Of a stretch of DNA of 64,000 bases, positions 1 to 8,392 are shown piece after piece. How positions within the stretch are numbered: position 1 is the stretch's first letter; each line of letters begins with the position of its first letter. The notes beneath the pieces were generated by a model. The model did no database searches. It was not told the origin of the DNA and saw only the letters and a list, made by a program, of their open reading frames with translations. The stretch comes from Fodinibacter luteus (GTDB lineage: Bacteria > Actinomycetota > Actinomycetes > Actinomycetales > Dermatophilaceae), in the NCBI RefSeq assembly GCF_039541575.1, contig NZ_BAABGM010000003.1, forward strand, positions 186,001 through 250,000, written 5' to 3'. The translations under genes were made by a program, and so were the position numbers.

Positions 1-118
1 GCGCGGGCATGAGCAGCCCACGACTGGTCCAGGCGTGCCGCGACTGCACGCGGCGCTTGTCCTTGGCGGCCTTCGCCTCGACCTCGTCGAGCTCGGTCGG
101 TGGGGTCATCGTGGTCAT
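1..118 (-). CDS. Sugar/polyol ABC transporter permease, N-terminal fragment
   Basis: Only the first 39 codons lie in the window; the gene runs off the left edge. The start ATG at 118-116 has a good ribosome site (AAGGGAG, 6 nt upstream). The visible peptide is a charged, Lys/Arg/Glu-rich cytoplasmic tail ending in a SRGLLMPA stretch, as found just before the first membrane helix of MalF-type permeases. It lies 96 bp downstream of a binding-protein gene on the same strand, so it is most likely the membrane subunit of the same importer. No transmembrane segment is visible, so the family assignment rests on context. Confidence 0.6.
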   Translation of the reverse strand, partial: MTTMTPPTELDEVEAKAAKDKRRVQSRHAWTSRGLLMPA

Positions 119-163
119 GTCGGCACTCCCTTGTGCGACTGGTGGTGCTCCGGGTGTGGGGAC

Positions 164-201
164 GGGTGCCGGGTCCGGCTCTGGGGCCGGACCCGGCACC
201 C
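164..201 (-). terminator. 16-bp perfect hairpin between binding protein and permease
   Basis: The arms 164-179 and 186-201 are perfectly complementary (GGGTGCCGGGTCCGGC and its complement) around a 6-nt loop. The hairpin sits just past the stop codon of the binding-protein gene and before the permease. This is the usual place for an attenuator or mRNA-stabilising stem that keeps binding protein in excess over permease. There is no U-tract. Confidence 0.7.
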
Positions 202-214
202 GCGACAGGGGGCG

Positions 215-1567
215 TCAGCCCTTGTGGGCGTCCCCGCCCTTCTGGGCGATGTCCTGGCACTTGGCCAGCGCGTCGTCGACCGACGTGCGGTTGGCGAGGT
301 AGTCCGCGACGAGCTGCGCGCACTGGTTCCCGACGTCCTGGAACTCGGGGATGGAGACGTACTGGATGCCGACCCACGGCTGCGGGCTCACACCGGGCTG
401 CTTCGGGTTGACGGCCGTCATGACCTCGAGGGTGATCGGGGCGAAGGCGGCGGCGGCCTCCTTGTACTCGGGGATCTCGTACGTCGAGGTGCGGGCGCCC
501 GGCGGGACGTTGCTCCAGCCGATCTTCTCACCGACGAGCTTGTGGTAGTCCTTGCTCGTCGCCCACTTGACGAAGTCGATCGCCGCGTCCTTGTTCTTCG
601 TGGATGCCGGGACGGCGAGGTTCCAGCTCCACAGCCAGCCGGACTCCTGGGTCTTGGTCACCGGCATGTGCGAGTAGCCCATCTTGCCCTTGACCGGGGA
701 GTCGGCGGCCTCGAGCATCGAGGCTGCGACGGAGGCGTCGGCCCACATCGCCGACTTGCCCTCCTTGAGGGCGGTGAGGCACTCGTTGAAGCTGTACGAC
801 ACCGGGTCGGCCTGGCCGGACTCGTCGAGGAGGGTCTTGTAGAAGGTCACGGCCTCCTTCCACTCCGCGGAGTTGACGGTCGCGTTCCACTCCATGTCGT
901 ACCAGTTGCCACCGAAGGTCTGCACGACGGTCGTGAGCGGCGCGAACAGGTCGCCCCAGCCGGGCTTGCCGCGCATGCAGATGCCGGACATGTCGGCCGT
1001 GTTGACCTTCTTGGCCGCGTCGGCGACCTCCTGCCACGTCGGGTTGACCGGCATGGTGACGTTCGCCGCGTCGAGGACCTCCTTGTTGTACATGAGGATC
1101 GAGGACTCGCCGTAGAACGGCACCGCGTACAGCTTGCCCTCGTAGCTGTTGACGTCGCGCACCGGCGGCAGGATGTCGTCGACGTCGTAGGCCGTGTCGG
1201 CCTTGAGGTCCTCGGTGAGGTCGACGAGCCACCCGTTGGCGCCCCACTGCGGCGTCTCGTAGGCGCCGATGGTGACGATGTCGTACTGGCCGGCGCCACT
1301 CGCGACGTCGGCGGTCACGGCGCTGCGGAGGTCGCCCTCCTCCATGACCTGGAAGTTGACCGTCGTGCCGGGGTTGGCCGTCTCGTACTCGGTCTTGAGC
1401 TGCTCCATGTCCTTCATCTGGCCGTTGTTCACGGTCGCGAGGTTCAGGGTGACGTTGCCGCCGGCGTCGCCGCCCTCGTCCGAGTCGTCGGACGAGCAGG
1501 CGGTCAGCACGAGAGCCGAGGACAGCGCCAGGACACCGACAGTCAAAGCGCGCTTGTTGCGAAGCAT
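215..1567 (-). CDS. Extracellular solute-binding lipoprotein, family 1 (probable polyol ABC importer)
   Basis: Encodes 450 residues. The signal peptide ends in a lipobox LTAC with the acylated Cys at position 24, followed by a Ser/Asp/Glu-rich tether. The rest has the pattern of family 1 binding proteins (SBP_bac_1): an early NNGQMKDMEQ segment, a YDIVTIGAYETPQW region, and a W-rich hinge. The start ATG at 1567 follows AAAGGAG with 5 nt spacing; longer upstream frames lack such a site. It is the first gene of a leftward operon with a permease, divergent from an AraC regulator and next to mannitol dehydrogenase. I therefore infer mannitol, sorbitol or a related polyol as ligand. Ligand identity cannot be read from the sequence. 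Confidence 0.88.
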   Translation of the reverse strand: MLRNKRALTVGVLALSSALVLTACSSDDSDEGGDAGGNVTLNLATVNNGQMKDMEQLKTEYETANPGTTVNFQVMEEGDLRSAVTADVASGAGQYDIVTIGAYETPQWGANGWLVDLTEDLKADTAYDVDDILPPVRDVNSYEGKLYAVPFYGESSILMYNKEVLDAANVTMPVNPTWQEVADAAKKVNTADMSGICMRGKPGWGDLFAPLTTVVQTFGGNWYDMEWNATVNSAEWKEAVTFYKTLLDESGQADPVSYSFNECLTALKEGKSAMWADASVAASMLEAADSPVKGKMGYSHMPVTKTQESGWLWSWNLAVPASTKNKDAAIDFVKWATSKDYHKLVGEKIGWSNVPPGARTSTYEIPEYKEAAAAFAPITLEVMTAVNPKQPGVSPQPWVGIQYVSIPEFQDVGNQCAQLVADYLANRTSVDDALAKCQDIAQKGGDAHKG

Positions 1568-1838
1568 CCTAACTCCTTTGGTAGGGGTACCACGTGTCCT
1601 GACCGGGCTGCCGCGTCGGGCGAAACCCTTGCGGAACGTCGCACGATTTGGTAGTGCGTCCCTGCCTGGAACTACCGCCAATGTAGGGAGGCGGCGAAAA
1701 CCGCGACAAGCCTCCTGCGCCCCCGCTATCGGTACTATTATTCCGACGTCGGACAGCGCGGTCCCCCGGACCACGGGCCCGGCCCGCTGTCCACCGCCCT
1801 GACAACCATGTCAACGGGGGTGCGTCAAGAGGGAGGCG
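1568..1838. promoter_or_regulatory. Divergent promoter region of the polyol locus
   Basis: This 271-bp region separates the leftward binding-protein gene from the rightward AraC gene. It contains an inverted repeat GGTAGT (1650-1655) / ACTACC (1671-1676). A further GGTAGGGGTACC block near 1579-1590 repeats the GGTA/TACC theme. These are plausible sites for the AraC protein, but this is inference from position and symmetry only. I see no gene in it. Confidence 0.4.
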
Positions 1839-3002
1839 ATGACGATTTCGTATCGATCCGCGCCCCCGCGAGTCGCCGGCGGTCGTGCTGCCGGCGAGTC
1901 GGCTGAACGCGTCGTCCCGGGCTCCACGGCCCCGACGAGCCCCTACGCCGAGGCGATCCCGCGCCGCGAGGTCATCCCGAAGCACCCCCAGCACTCGGTG
2001 CGCGCCATGACCCACGACTTCCCGAGCGAGATCTGCGGCTGGAACGCCCACCCCGAGTACGAGATCCACCTCATCACGAAGACGCACGGCAGCTTCATCG
2101 CCGGCGACCACATCGGCACCTTCACCCCGGGCCACGTGAGCATCATCGGGCCGAACCTCCCGCACGACTGGGTCAGCGACCTCGAGCCCGGTGAGGTCGC
2201 CCATGACCGCGACGCCGTGATCCAGTTCTCCGACGAGTGGATCCGGCAGTGCATGCGGCTCATGCCCGAGCTCCAGGAGGTCGGCGAGGTGCTCGAGCTG
2301 TCGACCCGGGGCCTCGTGTTCTCCGGGGCGACCGCGTGGCGGGCCGCCGACACGATCCTCGCGGTCGTCGGCTCCCGCGGGCCCGAGCGCGTCGCCCACC
2401 TGTTCCGCCTCCTCGGCCTGTTCGCCGAGGCACCGGACGGCGAGCGGGAGACGGTGGCGAGCCCGTGGATGGGCCAGGCCTCCGACGAGAGCTCGCGCAC
2501 CGCAGGCGAGGCGGGGCTCAACTACATCTTCTCCAACCTCACCGGGGACATCCGCCTCACGACGGCGGCGCGGCTGGCCTACATGTCGGAGCCGACGTTC
2601 TCCAAGTACTTCAAGCGGGCCACCGGGCTGACCTTCAGCAACATGGTCAAGAAGCTGCGGGTCGCGCACGCCCGGCGGCTCCTGGACACGACCGACCACC
2701 CCATCTCCCGGGTGGCGTCGCTGAGCGGCTTCCACAACATGGCGAACTTCAACCGCCAGTTCCTCGCCGAGGTGGGCGTCACCCCGACGGCGTACCGGCG
2801 CCTGGAGTCCTCGCAGAAGCCGCCCAACGAGGTGATCAGCCTCGGGCTCAAGGCGGTCCGGGCCGCCGAACCACCGGGCCCGCCGGACGGTGTCGAGCCC
2901 CGCCGCACGGCCGACCCGGTCGGTCAGCCCGCGGAGGCGAGCAGGTCGTCGAGCGTCGGGTGGACGCCGCGCTCGACGAGGGAGCGTCGTGCCGCGAGGT
3001 AG
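1839..3002 (+). CDS. AraC-family transcriptional regulator
   Basis: Encodes 387 residues. The N-terminal half is a cupin-like sensor domain (the HPEYEIHLITKTHGSF stretch is typical). The C-terminal HTH_18 domain spans about residues 230-325 and has the two helix-turn-helix units and the FSKYFKRATGL and GFHNMANFNRQF signatures. About 60 residues with no recognisable fold follow the DNA-binding domain. It is divergent from the polyol-binding protein and convergent with mannitol dehydrogenase, so it probably controls both. The ATG at 1839 has GGGAGG only 2 nt upstream, which is too close; a slightly later start is possible. Its last 79 bp overlap the dehydrogenase gene on the other strand. Confidence 0.85.
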   Translation: MTISYRSAPPRVAGGRAAGESAERVVPGSTAPTSPYAEAIPRREVIPKHPQHSVRAMTHDFPSEICGWNAHPEYEIHLITKTHGSFIAGDHIGTFTPGHVSIIGPNLPHDWVSDLEPGEVAHDRDAVIQFSDEWIRQCMRLMPELQEVGEVLELSTRGLVFSGATAWRAADTILAVVGSRGPERVAHLFRLLGLFAEAPDGERETVASPWMGQASDESSRTAGEAGLNYIFSNLTGDIRLTTAARLAYMSEPTFSKYFKRATGLTFSNMVKKLRVAHARRLLDTTDHPISRVASLSGFHNMANFNRQFLAEVGVTPTAYRRLESSQKPPNEVISLGLKAVRAAEPPGPPDGVEPRRTADPVGQPAEASRSSSVGWTPRSTRERRAAR

Positions 3003-4399
3003 GCGTCGACGAAGGTGCGGCGCTCGGCGAGGTCGCCGAAGAGCAGTGCGATCCGCACGAACGCCTCCGGGTCGGGGTCGAGGGCCGCGGTCGTCATCGC
3101 CGCCGTGTGGACGTCGTCCGGCACCTCGGGCGGCGTGATCTCGCCGCGCCCGATGAGCGCCCAGTACTGAGCCCACGCCGCCACCATCGCCGCTCCGAGC
3201 GTCACCGGCCGCCCGGCATCCAGGTTGTCCCGGACCGCGGGGAGCGTGAAGGTCGGCATCCGGTTCGAGCCGTCGGTCGCGAGGCGCACGAGCGTGTCAC
3301 GCATCCTCGGGTTGGAGAAGCGCTCGAGGAGGGTGGCCATGTAGGCCTCGAGATCGATGCCGGGCAGCTCGCCGAGCGTGGGCGCCGCCTCGTCGGCCAT
3401 GTAGCGCTCGAGGTAGGTGCGGATCCGGGTGTCGCGCATCGTCTCGTCGACGAGGCTGTAGCCGAGCGGGGCGCCGAAGTACGCGAGGGCCTGGTGGCTC
3501 GCGTTGAGCAGGCGCAGCTTCATGAGCTCGTACGGCTTGACGTCCTCGACGAACTGCACGTCGACGGACTCCAGTGCCGGTCGGCCCGTGGGGAACTCGT
3601 CCTCGACGATCCACTGGGTGAACGGCTCGGCCGGGACCGGCCACTGGTCCTCGACGCCGAACTCACGGGCCAGCGCGGCCCGGTCGTCGTCCGTCGTCGA
3701 CGGCGTGATCCGGTCGACCATGCAGTTGGGGAACGCGACCTCGGTGTCGATCCAGGCCGCGAGGTCGGGGTCGCGAAGCCGCGCGAAGCCGACGACGGCC
3801 TTGCGGGCGTAGTCGCCGTTGCCCTGGAGGTTGTCGCAGGACAGCACGGTGAACGGCGCGAGACCCGCCTCACGGCGACGTCGCAGGCCCTCGACGAGGT
3901 ACGCGAAGGCCGTGCCCGGGTTCTCGGGGTGGGCCAGGTCGTGGACGACGGAGGGGTGCTCGGCGTCGAACTCGCCCGTCGCGGGGTTCTTGAGGTACCC
4001 GCCCTCGGTGACGGTGAGGCTCGCGATGCGCACGGCGGGGTCGAGGAGTCGCTCGTGGATCGCGGCGGCGTCGTCGGGGCCGTAGAGGTACTCCAGGACC
4101 GACCCGACGACCCGGGGCTCGAGGGAGCCGTCGGGGTGGCGGAGCACGAGCGTGAACAGGCAGTCCTGGGCCCGCATGGCGTCGCGCATGGCGGAGTCCT
4201 GGGGGAGGACCCCCACGCCGCAGATGCCCCAGTCCAGGCCGTGGCCGGACTCCATGAGCCGGTCGACGTACATCGCCACGTGGGAGCGGTGGAAGTTGCC
4301 GAAGCCGAAGTGGACGATGCCCACGGCGGCGGCCCCACGGTCGTAGGACGGGGTGGACACGCGCAGCGAGGGGAGCGCGGCGGCGGTGAGAGCGGTCAC
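2924..4399 (-). CDS. Mannitol 2-dehydrogenase family polyol oxidoreductase
   Basis: Encodes 491 residues, the usual length for long-chain mannitol dehydrogenases. The enzyme oxidises mannitol (or a related polyol such as arabinitol or sorbitol) to the ketose with NAD. The Rossmann part carries the GFGNFHRSH motif near residue 30. The catalytic signature K-x5-N-x2-H is seen at Lys294, Asn299 and His302, one residue off the Pseudomonas fluorescens enzyme numbering. I chose the GTG at 4399, which has AAAGGA about 9 nt upstream, over the ATG 13 codons earlier. Together with the AraC regulator and binding protein it makes a polyol uptake and oxidation locus. Exact substrate is unknown. Confidence 0.9.
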   Translation of the reverse strand: MTALTAAALPSLRVSTPSYDRGAAAVGIVHFGFGNFHRSHVAMYVDRLMESGHGLDWGICGVGVLPQDSAMRDAMRAQDCLFTLVLRHPDGSLEPRVVGSVLEYLYGPDDAAAIHERLLDPAVRIASLTVTEGGYLKNPATGEFDAEHPSVVHDLAHPENPGTAFAYLVEGLRRRREAGLAPFTVLSCDNLQGNGDYARKAVVGFARLRDPDLAAWIDTEVAFPNCMVDRITPSTTDDDRAALAREFGVEDQWPVPAEPFTQWIVEDEFPTGRPALESVDVQFVEDVKPYELMKLRLLNASHQALAYFGAPLGYSLVDETMRDTRIRTYLERYMADEAAPTLGELPGIDLEAYMATLLERFSNPRMRDTLVRLATDGSNRMPTFTLPAVRDNLDAGRPVTLGAAMVAAWAQYWALIGRGEITPPEVPDDVHTAAMTTAALDPDPEAFVRIALLFGDLAERRTFVDAYLAARRSLVERGVHPTLDDLLASAG

Positions 4400-4575
4400 G
4401 AGAGGTGGTCCTTTCGCTCGAGGCGGCACTGACTCCACCTGTCATGGAACCAAGAACGGCCTGCCACGGACAGCCTCGGACCGCTTCGAGGAGGAAAAGG
4501 ATCGGGGGGCGGTGGGATTGCATCGACAGGGCCGCCACCGCACGCGGGGGCGGGGTGGCGGCCCGGCACCTCGAC

Positions 4576-4675
4576 GGGCGCCGGGCGTCGGGCGCCGTGC
4601 GCCGCGCCGGGCGTGGGGTGCCGTGCGTCGAACGCCGCGCGTCGGGCGCCGGGTGCCGTGCGTCGGACGCCGGGT
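4576..4675. repeat. Degenerate GGGCGCCG / GTGCGTCG tandem repeat
   Basis: About 100 bp between the mannitol dehydrogenase start and the esterase stop are made of shuffled copies of GGGCGCCG and GTGCGTCG blocks. The longest near-duplicate is GGGTGCCGTGCGTCG followed by AACGCCG or GACGCCG, present twice about 34 bp apart. The rest of the 4400-4674 gap shows nothing I recognise. Confidence 0.6.
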
Positions 4676-5724
4676 CAGCGTGCCGCGAACTCGGCGGCCT
4701 GGCGCGCCGCATGGACGCGGTCGACGGCGTCGATGCTCGCCCGGCTCGAGAGGTCGACGCCGGCCTTGCGGGCCGCGGCCCGCGCCTCGGGCGTCGTGAG
4801 GTCGGGGGCGGCGACCATCTCGGGCTCGATGAGCCGGTCCGCCGCCGCGTACGCACGCTGCTGGTCGGCGAGCCGCTGCTGGGACGCCTTGGCCTTCGTG
4901 AGCACCGCGGCGGTCACCGTGACGGTCGATCCGGTGACGAACGGGCTGACGGTGGGGGTGTAGCCGCTCGCGTGGCCGGTGCGGTTCGGGTGGTAGGACT
5001 CGACGATCGGGTTGGACAGCCCGTTGATCCACTCCTGGCTCGAGCACACGGCGTGGCCGACGAAGGGGGTCGTCGGGTTCGCGAAGGAGAACTGGGCGGC
5101 CGAGGCCCGCGCGGACGTCGTCGCGTTGAGGAGGTCGGCGGTGGCGTTGAGCCTGGCCATCTCCGTCGAGGAGAACCAGGTGAGCAGGTTGCAGTCGACG
5201 CCGTTGAAGATGCGCGGGTAGCCGACGACGGTCACCTTCGCGTTCGGTGCCTTGGCCCGGATGCCGGCGTAGAGGGTGGTGAGCGCCCCGGGCAGGGTGG
5301 TGCGGATGTAGGACTCGGCGCGGTCGATGGCCCCGTTGCAGTTGCTCAGCCAGGCCGGCTGGGCGCACGTCGTGAGCACGTCGGCGAACCCGGCATCGTT
5401 GCCGCCGACCGAGATCGTGACGTAGGCCGTGCTCGCGGTGAGGGCGGAGAGCTGGGTGTTCGTGACGTCGGCGATCTTCGCCCCGGAACAGGCGCGGAAG
5501 TTCAGCGCGTAGCCCTTCGCCGAGGCGATGAGGGTCGGGTAGGCGTGGACCGACCTCAGGCAGCTCGTGCCGTCGGCGAGGTAGGTGCGGGTTCCGGTGC
5601 CGGAGGAGTAGCTGTCGCCGAGGGCGACGTACGAGGGCGCGGCCGCGTGCGCGGGGGCGGCCGAGACCACGAGAGCCGTCACCGCGGCGAGTGCTGCGGC
5701 GACCGGGGCACGACGTCGGGCCAT
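4675..5724 (-). CDS. Secreted SGNH/GDSL-type esterase
   Basis: Encodes 349 residues. A Sec signal peptide occupies about residues 1-28, ending in an APAHA cleavage region. Block I is ALGDSYSSG with catalytic Ser38. Block III is SVGGND, which supplies the oxyanion Gly/Asn. Block V is ESYHPN with the catalytic His245. Paired cysteines in the mature part fit the disulphide-stabilised Streptomyces-type esterases and lipases. The ATG at 5724 has GAGGAGG 6 nt upstream, so the 46 upstream in-frame codons are not used. It stands alone, between the mannitol locus and a divergent ROK regulator. The lipid or ester substrate is unknown. The C-terminal 80 residues, rich in Ala and Arg, lie beyond the hydrolase fold. 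Confidence 0.88.
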   Translation of the reverse strand: MARRRAPVAAALAAVTALVVSAAPAHAAAPSYVALGDSYSSGTGTRTYLADGTSCLRSVHAYPTLIASAKGYALNFRACSGAKIADVTNTQLSALTASTAYVTISVGGNDAGFADVLTTCAQPAWLSNCNGAIDRAESYIRTTLPGALTTLYAGIRAKAPNAKVTVVGYPRIFNGVDCNLLTWFSSTEMARLNATADLLNATTSARASAAQFSFANPTTPFVGHAVCSSQEWINGLSNPIVESYHPNRTGHASGYTPTVSPFVTGSTVTVTAAVLTKAKASQQRLADQQRAYAAADRLIEPEMVAAPDLTTPEARAAARKAGVDLSSRASIDAVDRVHAARQAAEFAAR

Positions 5725-5895
5725 GGGTCCTCCTCGGGAGCAGGGTGTGGTGTGGCTCACACTAGGACCCTTCACCGCGACCCGCCCGGCGAGCGGGGGA
5801 TCCGCGCGGATGCCGTGGAGTGCCGCCGAACCGGCGGGCGAGGCCGCGGGTGGGGGAGTCACGCACCGATCCTTCCGCCGGGGCCGCTGAGGTCT

Positions 5896-5901
5896 TATGT
5901 T
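5896..5901 (+). promoter_or_regulatory. -10 box of leaderless ROK gene
   Basis: TATGTT lies exactly 6 nt before the GTG start at 5908 and there is no ribosome site, so the transcript is expected to begin at the start codon. Confidence 0.6.
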
Positions 5902-5907
5902 TATCCC

Positions 5908-7098
5908 GTGAACTCAACGGGTCCGGCCCCGGGCTCACAGGCGTCGCTCCGGGAGATGAACCGCCTGCGGGTCCTCGACGCCGTGCGTGAGCACGGCGCC
6001 CTGACCCAGGTCGAGATCGCCGGGGTGACCGGGCTGAGCGCGGCGACGGTGTCGAACCTCGTCAAGGAGCTCGACGCCGCGGGGGCCGTGCAGCTCACCC
6101 CGAGCATCCGCAACGGGCGCCGGGCCGTGCAGGTGTCGGTCGCCGCGTCGCACGGGCTCCTCGCCGCCGTCGTCTTCGGGGACCGGGACGTGCGGGTCGC
6201 CCTGGGTACGGGCGGGCCGGAGGTGCTGAGCCAGAAGCGGATGCCGCTCCCGGCCGACCACGCCGCGGACGAGGGCGTGACCCGCGGCGCGCGGCTCGTC
6301 CACGAGCTCGTCGCGACGAGCGGGCACGACATGGGCGAGATCCGGGCGGTCGGCATCGGCCTCCCGGCGCCCATCGACACCGTCTCGGGGCAGGTCGGGT
6401 CGGAGGGAATCCTCCCGGGCTGGCGGGGCGTGCCCGTCGCGTCGGACATGGCCGAGGCGCTCGGCACCCCGGTGCTGCTCGACAACACGGCGAACCTGGC
6501 TGCGCTGGGGGAGTCGAAGTTCGGTGCACTCCAGGGTGTCTCGACCGGCATCTTCATCAAGGCCTCCTACGGTGTCGGAGCGGGCCTCATCATCGGTGGC
6601 GAGCTGTTCCGGGGCAGCGCGGGTACGGCCGGCGAGATCGGCCACGTGACGATCGACGAGGACGGCCCGATCTGCCGCTGCGGCAACCGGGGCTGCCTCG
6701 ACACCTTCGTCGGCGCCCAGGCCGTGCTCGGGGCACTGCGCGACTCGCACGGGGCACTGACCCTGCGCGACGTCATCGCGCGGGCCCGCGACGGCGACCC
6801 GGGGTGCCGGCGGGTGCTCGAGGACGCCGGCCGGCACATCGGGGTCGCGGTGGCCGGGGTCGTCAACCTGCTCAACCCCGAGGTCGTCGCCCTCGGGGGC
6901 CAGGTGGCCCGGGTCGGTGACCTCGTCCTCGACCCGATGCGTGAGGCGATCGAGCGGTGCGCGATCCCGAGCGCCGCGGCGTCGGTCGACCTGCGGCTCG
7001 GTGCCCTGCGCCCGGAGGAGGCGGACGTGCTCGGTGCACTGGTGCTCGCCGACCAGGTGCGCGAGGATGCCGACCGGGCCGCCCTCGCGACCGTCTGA
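5908..7098 (+). CDS. ROK-family transcriptional regulator (XylR/NagC type)
   Basis: Encodes 396 residues. A winged HTH occupies about residues 20-75 (LTQVEIAGVTGLSAATVSNL). The ROK sugar-kinase-like domain follows, with the zinc-binding cysteines in CRCGNRGC (Cys256, 258, 263) and the upstream GEIGH motif. Having both an HTH and the ROK domain marks a sugar-responsive repressor rather than a glucokinase. The GTG at 5908 is chosen because a TATGTT box sits 6 nt upstream. It is co-directional with and directly upstream of a xylose/ribose-type ABC importer, which it most likely regulates. Sugar identity is inferred only by analogy with XylR-XylFGH loci. Confidence 0.88.
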   Translation: MNSTGPAPGSQASLREMNRLRVLDAVREHGALTQVEIAGVTGLSAATVSNLVKELDAAGAVQLTPSIRNGRRAVQVSVAASHGLLAAVVFGDRDVRVALGTGGPEVLSQKRMPLPADHAADEGVTRGARLVHELVATSGHDMGEIRAVGIGLPAPIDTVSGQVGSEGILPGWRGVPVASDMAEALGTPVLLDNTANLAALGESKFGALQGVSTGIFIKASYGVGAGLIIGGELFRGSAGTAGEIGHVTIDEDGPICRCGNRGCLDTFVGAQAVLGALRDSHGALTLRDVIARARDGDPGCRRVLEDAGRHIGVAVAGVVNLLNPEVVALGGQVARVGDLVLDPMREAIERCAIPSAAASVDLRLGALRPEEADVLGALVLADQVREDADRAALATV

Positions 7099-7150
7099 CC
7101 GATCGACCGAGGGCCCGTCGCACCGACCGTCCACCGACCGTGACCGAATC

Positions 7151-7206
7151 GTTGTCTCAAAACGTTGTATTCAAGGCTTGACGTCAAGCGTCCGAGCGAG
7201 TTGAAT
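7151..7206 (+). promoter_or_regulatory. Promoter and candidate ROK operator of the sugar ABC operon
   Basis: An imperfect direct repeat GTTGTCTCAA (7151-7160) / GTTGTATTCAA (7164-7174) is followed by a perfect 14-bp palindrome GCTTGACGTCAAGC (7176-7189). A possible -35 TTGACG (7178-7183) lies inside the palindrome, with a weak -10 TTGAAT 17 nt downstream (7201-7206). A repressor bound to the palindrome would block the -35. AT-rich bases are rare in this genome, which makes the block stand out. Confidence 0.55.
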
Positions 7207-7258
7207 CCGATCGACCGCACCAGAGAGGTTGCGGACGTCATGGCATAGGAGAGACCGC

Positions 7259-8347
7259 ATGACCACTCGAACCTTCCGGATCGCCGGCGCAGCCCTCGCG
7301 CTCGGACTCACCGTCTCGGGCCTCTCGGCCTGCGGCAGCGACGACACCTCGGACGCCGGCGCCACGAGCGCCGCGGCCGGTGGCGAGGCGAAGCAGATCG
7401 CCCTGCTCCTGCCCGAGAACAAGACCGCCCGCTACGAGGCCTTCGACCGGCCCATGTTCGAGGAGGCCGTCAAGGCGGGCTGCCCCGACTGCGAGGTGCT
7501 GTACAGCAACGCGAACCAGGACGCCGCGAAGCAGCAGCAGCAGGCCGAGGCCGCCATCACCCAGGGCGCCGACGTCATCGTCATGAGCGCCGTCGACGGC
7601 CAGTCCGCCGTCACCATCGTCCAGAACGCCAAGTCCCAGGGCGTCCCGGTCATCGCGTACGACCGGTTCATCGCGGGCGCCGACTACTACGTCTCGTTCG
7701 ACAACAAGAAGGTCGGTGAGCTCCAGGGCAACGGGCTCGTCGCCGCGATGAAGGAGGCCGGCAAGGCCTCCGGCGACATCGTCATGATCAACGGCTCCCC
7801 GACCGACGCCAACGCCGCCGACTTCAAGGCCGGCGCCCACAGCGTCCTCGACGCGAGCGGCTACAAGATCGCGGCCGAGTTCGACACCCCGGACTGGAGC
7901 CCGGACAACGCCCAGGACTGGATGGAGAGCCAGCTCGGCAGCGTCCAGGCGAACCTCGTCGGTGTCTACGCCGCCAACGACGGCACCGCCGGTGGCGCCA
8001 TCGCGGCCCTCAAGGGTGGCGGCGTCGACCCGCTCCCGCCGGTGACCGGCCAGGACGCCGAGCTCGCGGCCATCCAGCGGATCATCGCCGGTGACCAGGC
8101 GCTCACGATCTACAAGGCCATCCAGCCGCAGGCCGAGGACGCCGCGAAGAACGCCATCGCCCTCGCGAACGGCGAGAAGCCGATGTCGAGCACCGACAAG
8201 GAGGGCGTCCCCGCGACCCTGCTCGAGCCGGTGATCGTCACCGTGGGCAACATCAAGGACACGGTCATCGCCGACAACTTCTACACCGTGGCCGACATCT
8301 GCACGCCGGAGTACGCCGACGCCTGCAAGGCCGCCGCGATCGGCTGA
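7259..8347 (+). CDS. Sugar ABC transporter substrate-binding lipoprotein (xylose/ribose type)
   Basis: Encodes 362 residues. The signal peptide ends in the lipobox LSAC with Cys25. The body is a periplasmic-binding-protein 4 fold (RbsB/XylF class): an early IALLLPENKTARYEAFDRP strand-helix, the ADVIVMSAVDG segment, and GVYAANDGTAGGAIAAL in the C-terminal lobe. The ATG at 7259 follows GGAGAG with good spacing; the longer frame has no such site. First gene of an operon with an ATPase and permease. XylF-type ligand (xylose or another pentose/hexose) is inferred from the family and the ROK neighbour. Confidence 0.9.
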   Translation: MTTRTFRIAGAALALGLTVSGLSACGSDDTSDAGATSAAAGGEAKQIALLLPENKTARYEAFDRPMFEEAVKAGCPDCEVLYSNANQDAAKQQQQAEAAITQGADVIVMSAVDGQSAVTIVQNAKSQGVPVIAYDRFIAGADYYVSFDNKKVGELQGNGLVAAMKEAGKASGDIVMINGSPTDANAADFKAGAHSVLDASGYKIAAEFDTPDWSPDNAQDWMESQLGSVQANLVGVYAANDGTAGGAIAALKGGGVDPLPPVTGQDAELAAIQRIIAGDQALTIYKAIQPQAEDAAKNAIALANGEKPMSSTDKEGVPATLLEPVIVTVGNIKDTVIADNFYTVADICTPEYADACKAAAIG

Positions 8348-8392
8348 CGCACGGCACACCCCGCCCCACCCTCACGAAGGAGTGAGCAGAGC

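Noticed and set aside
35..1654. 539-residue open frame antisense to the polyol-binding protein
   Set aside because: Shadow frame produced by high GC third positions; Leu/Arg/Val-rich with no homology pattern, while the opposite strand has a clear signal peptide and family motifs.
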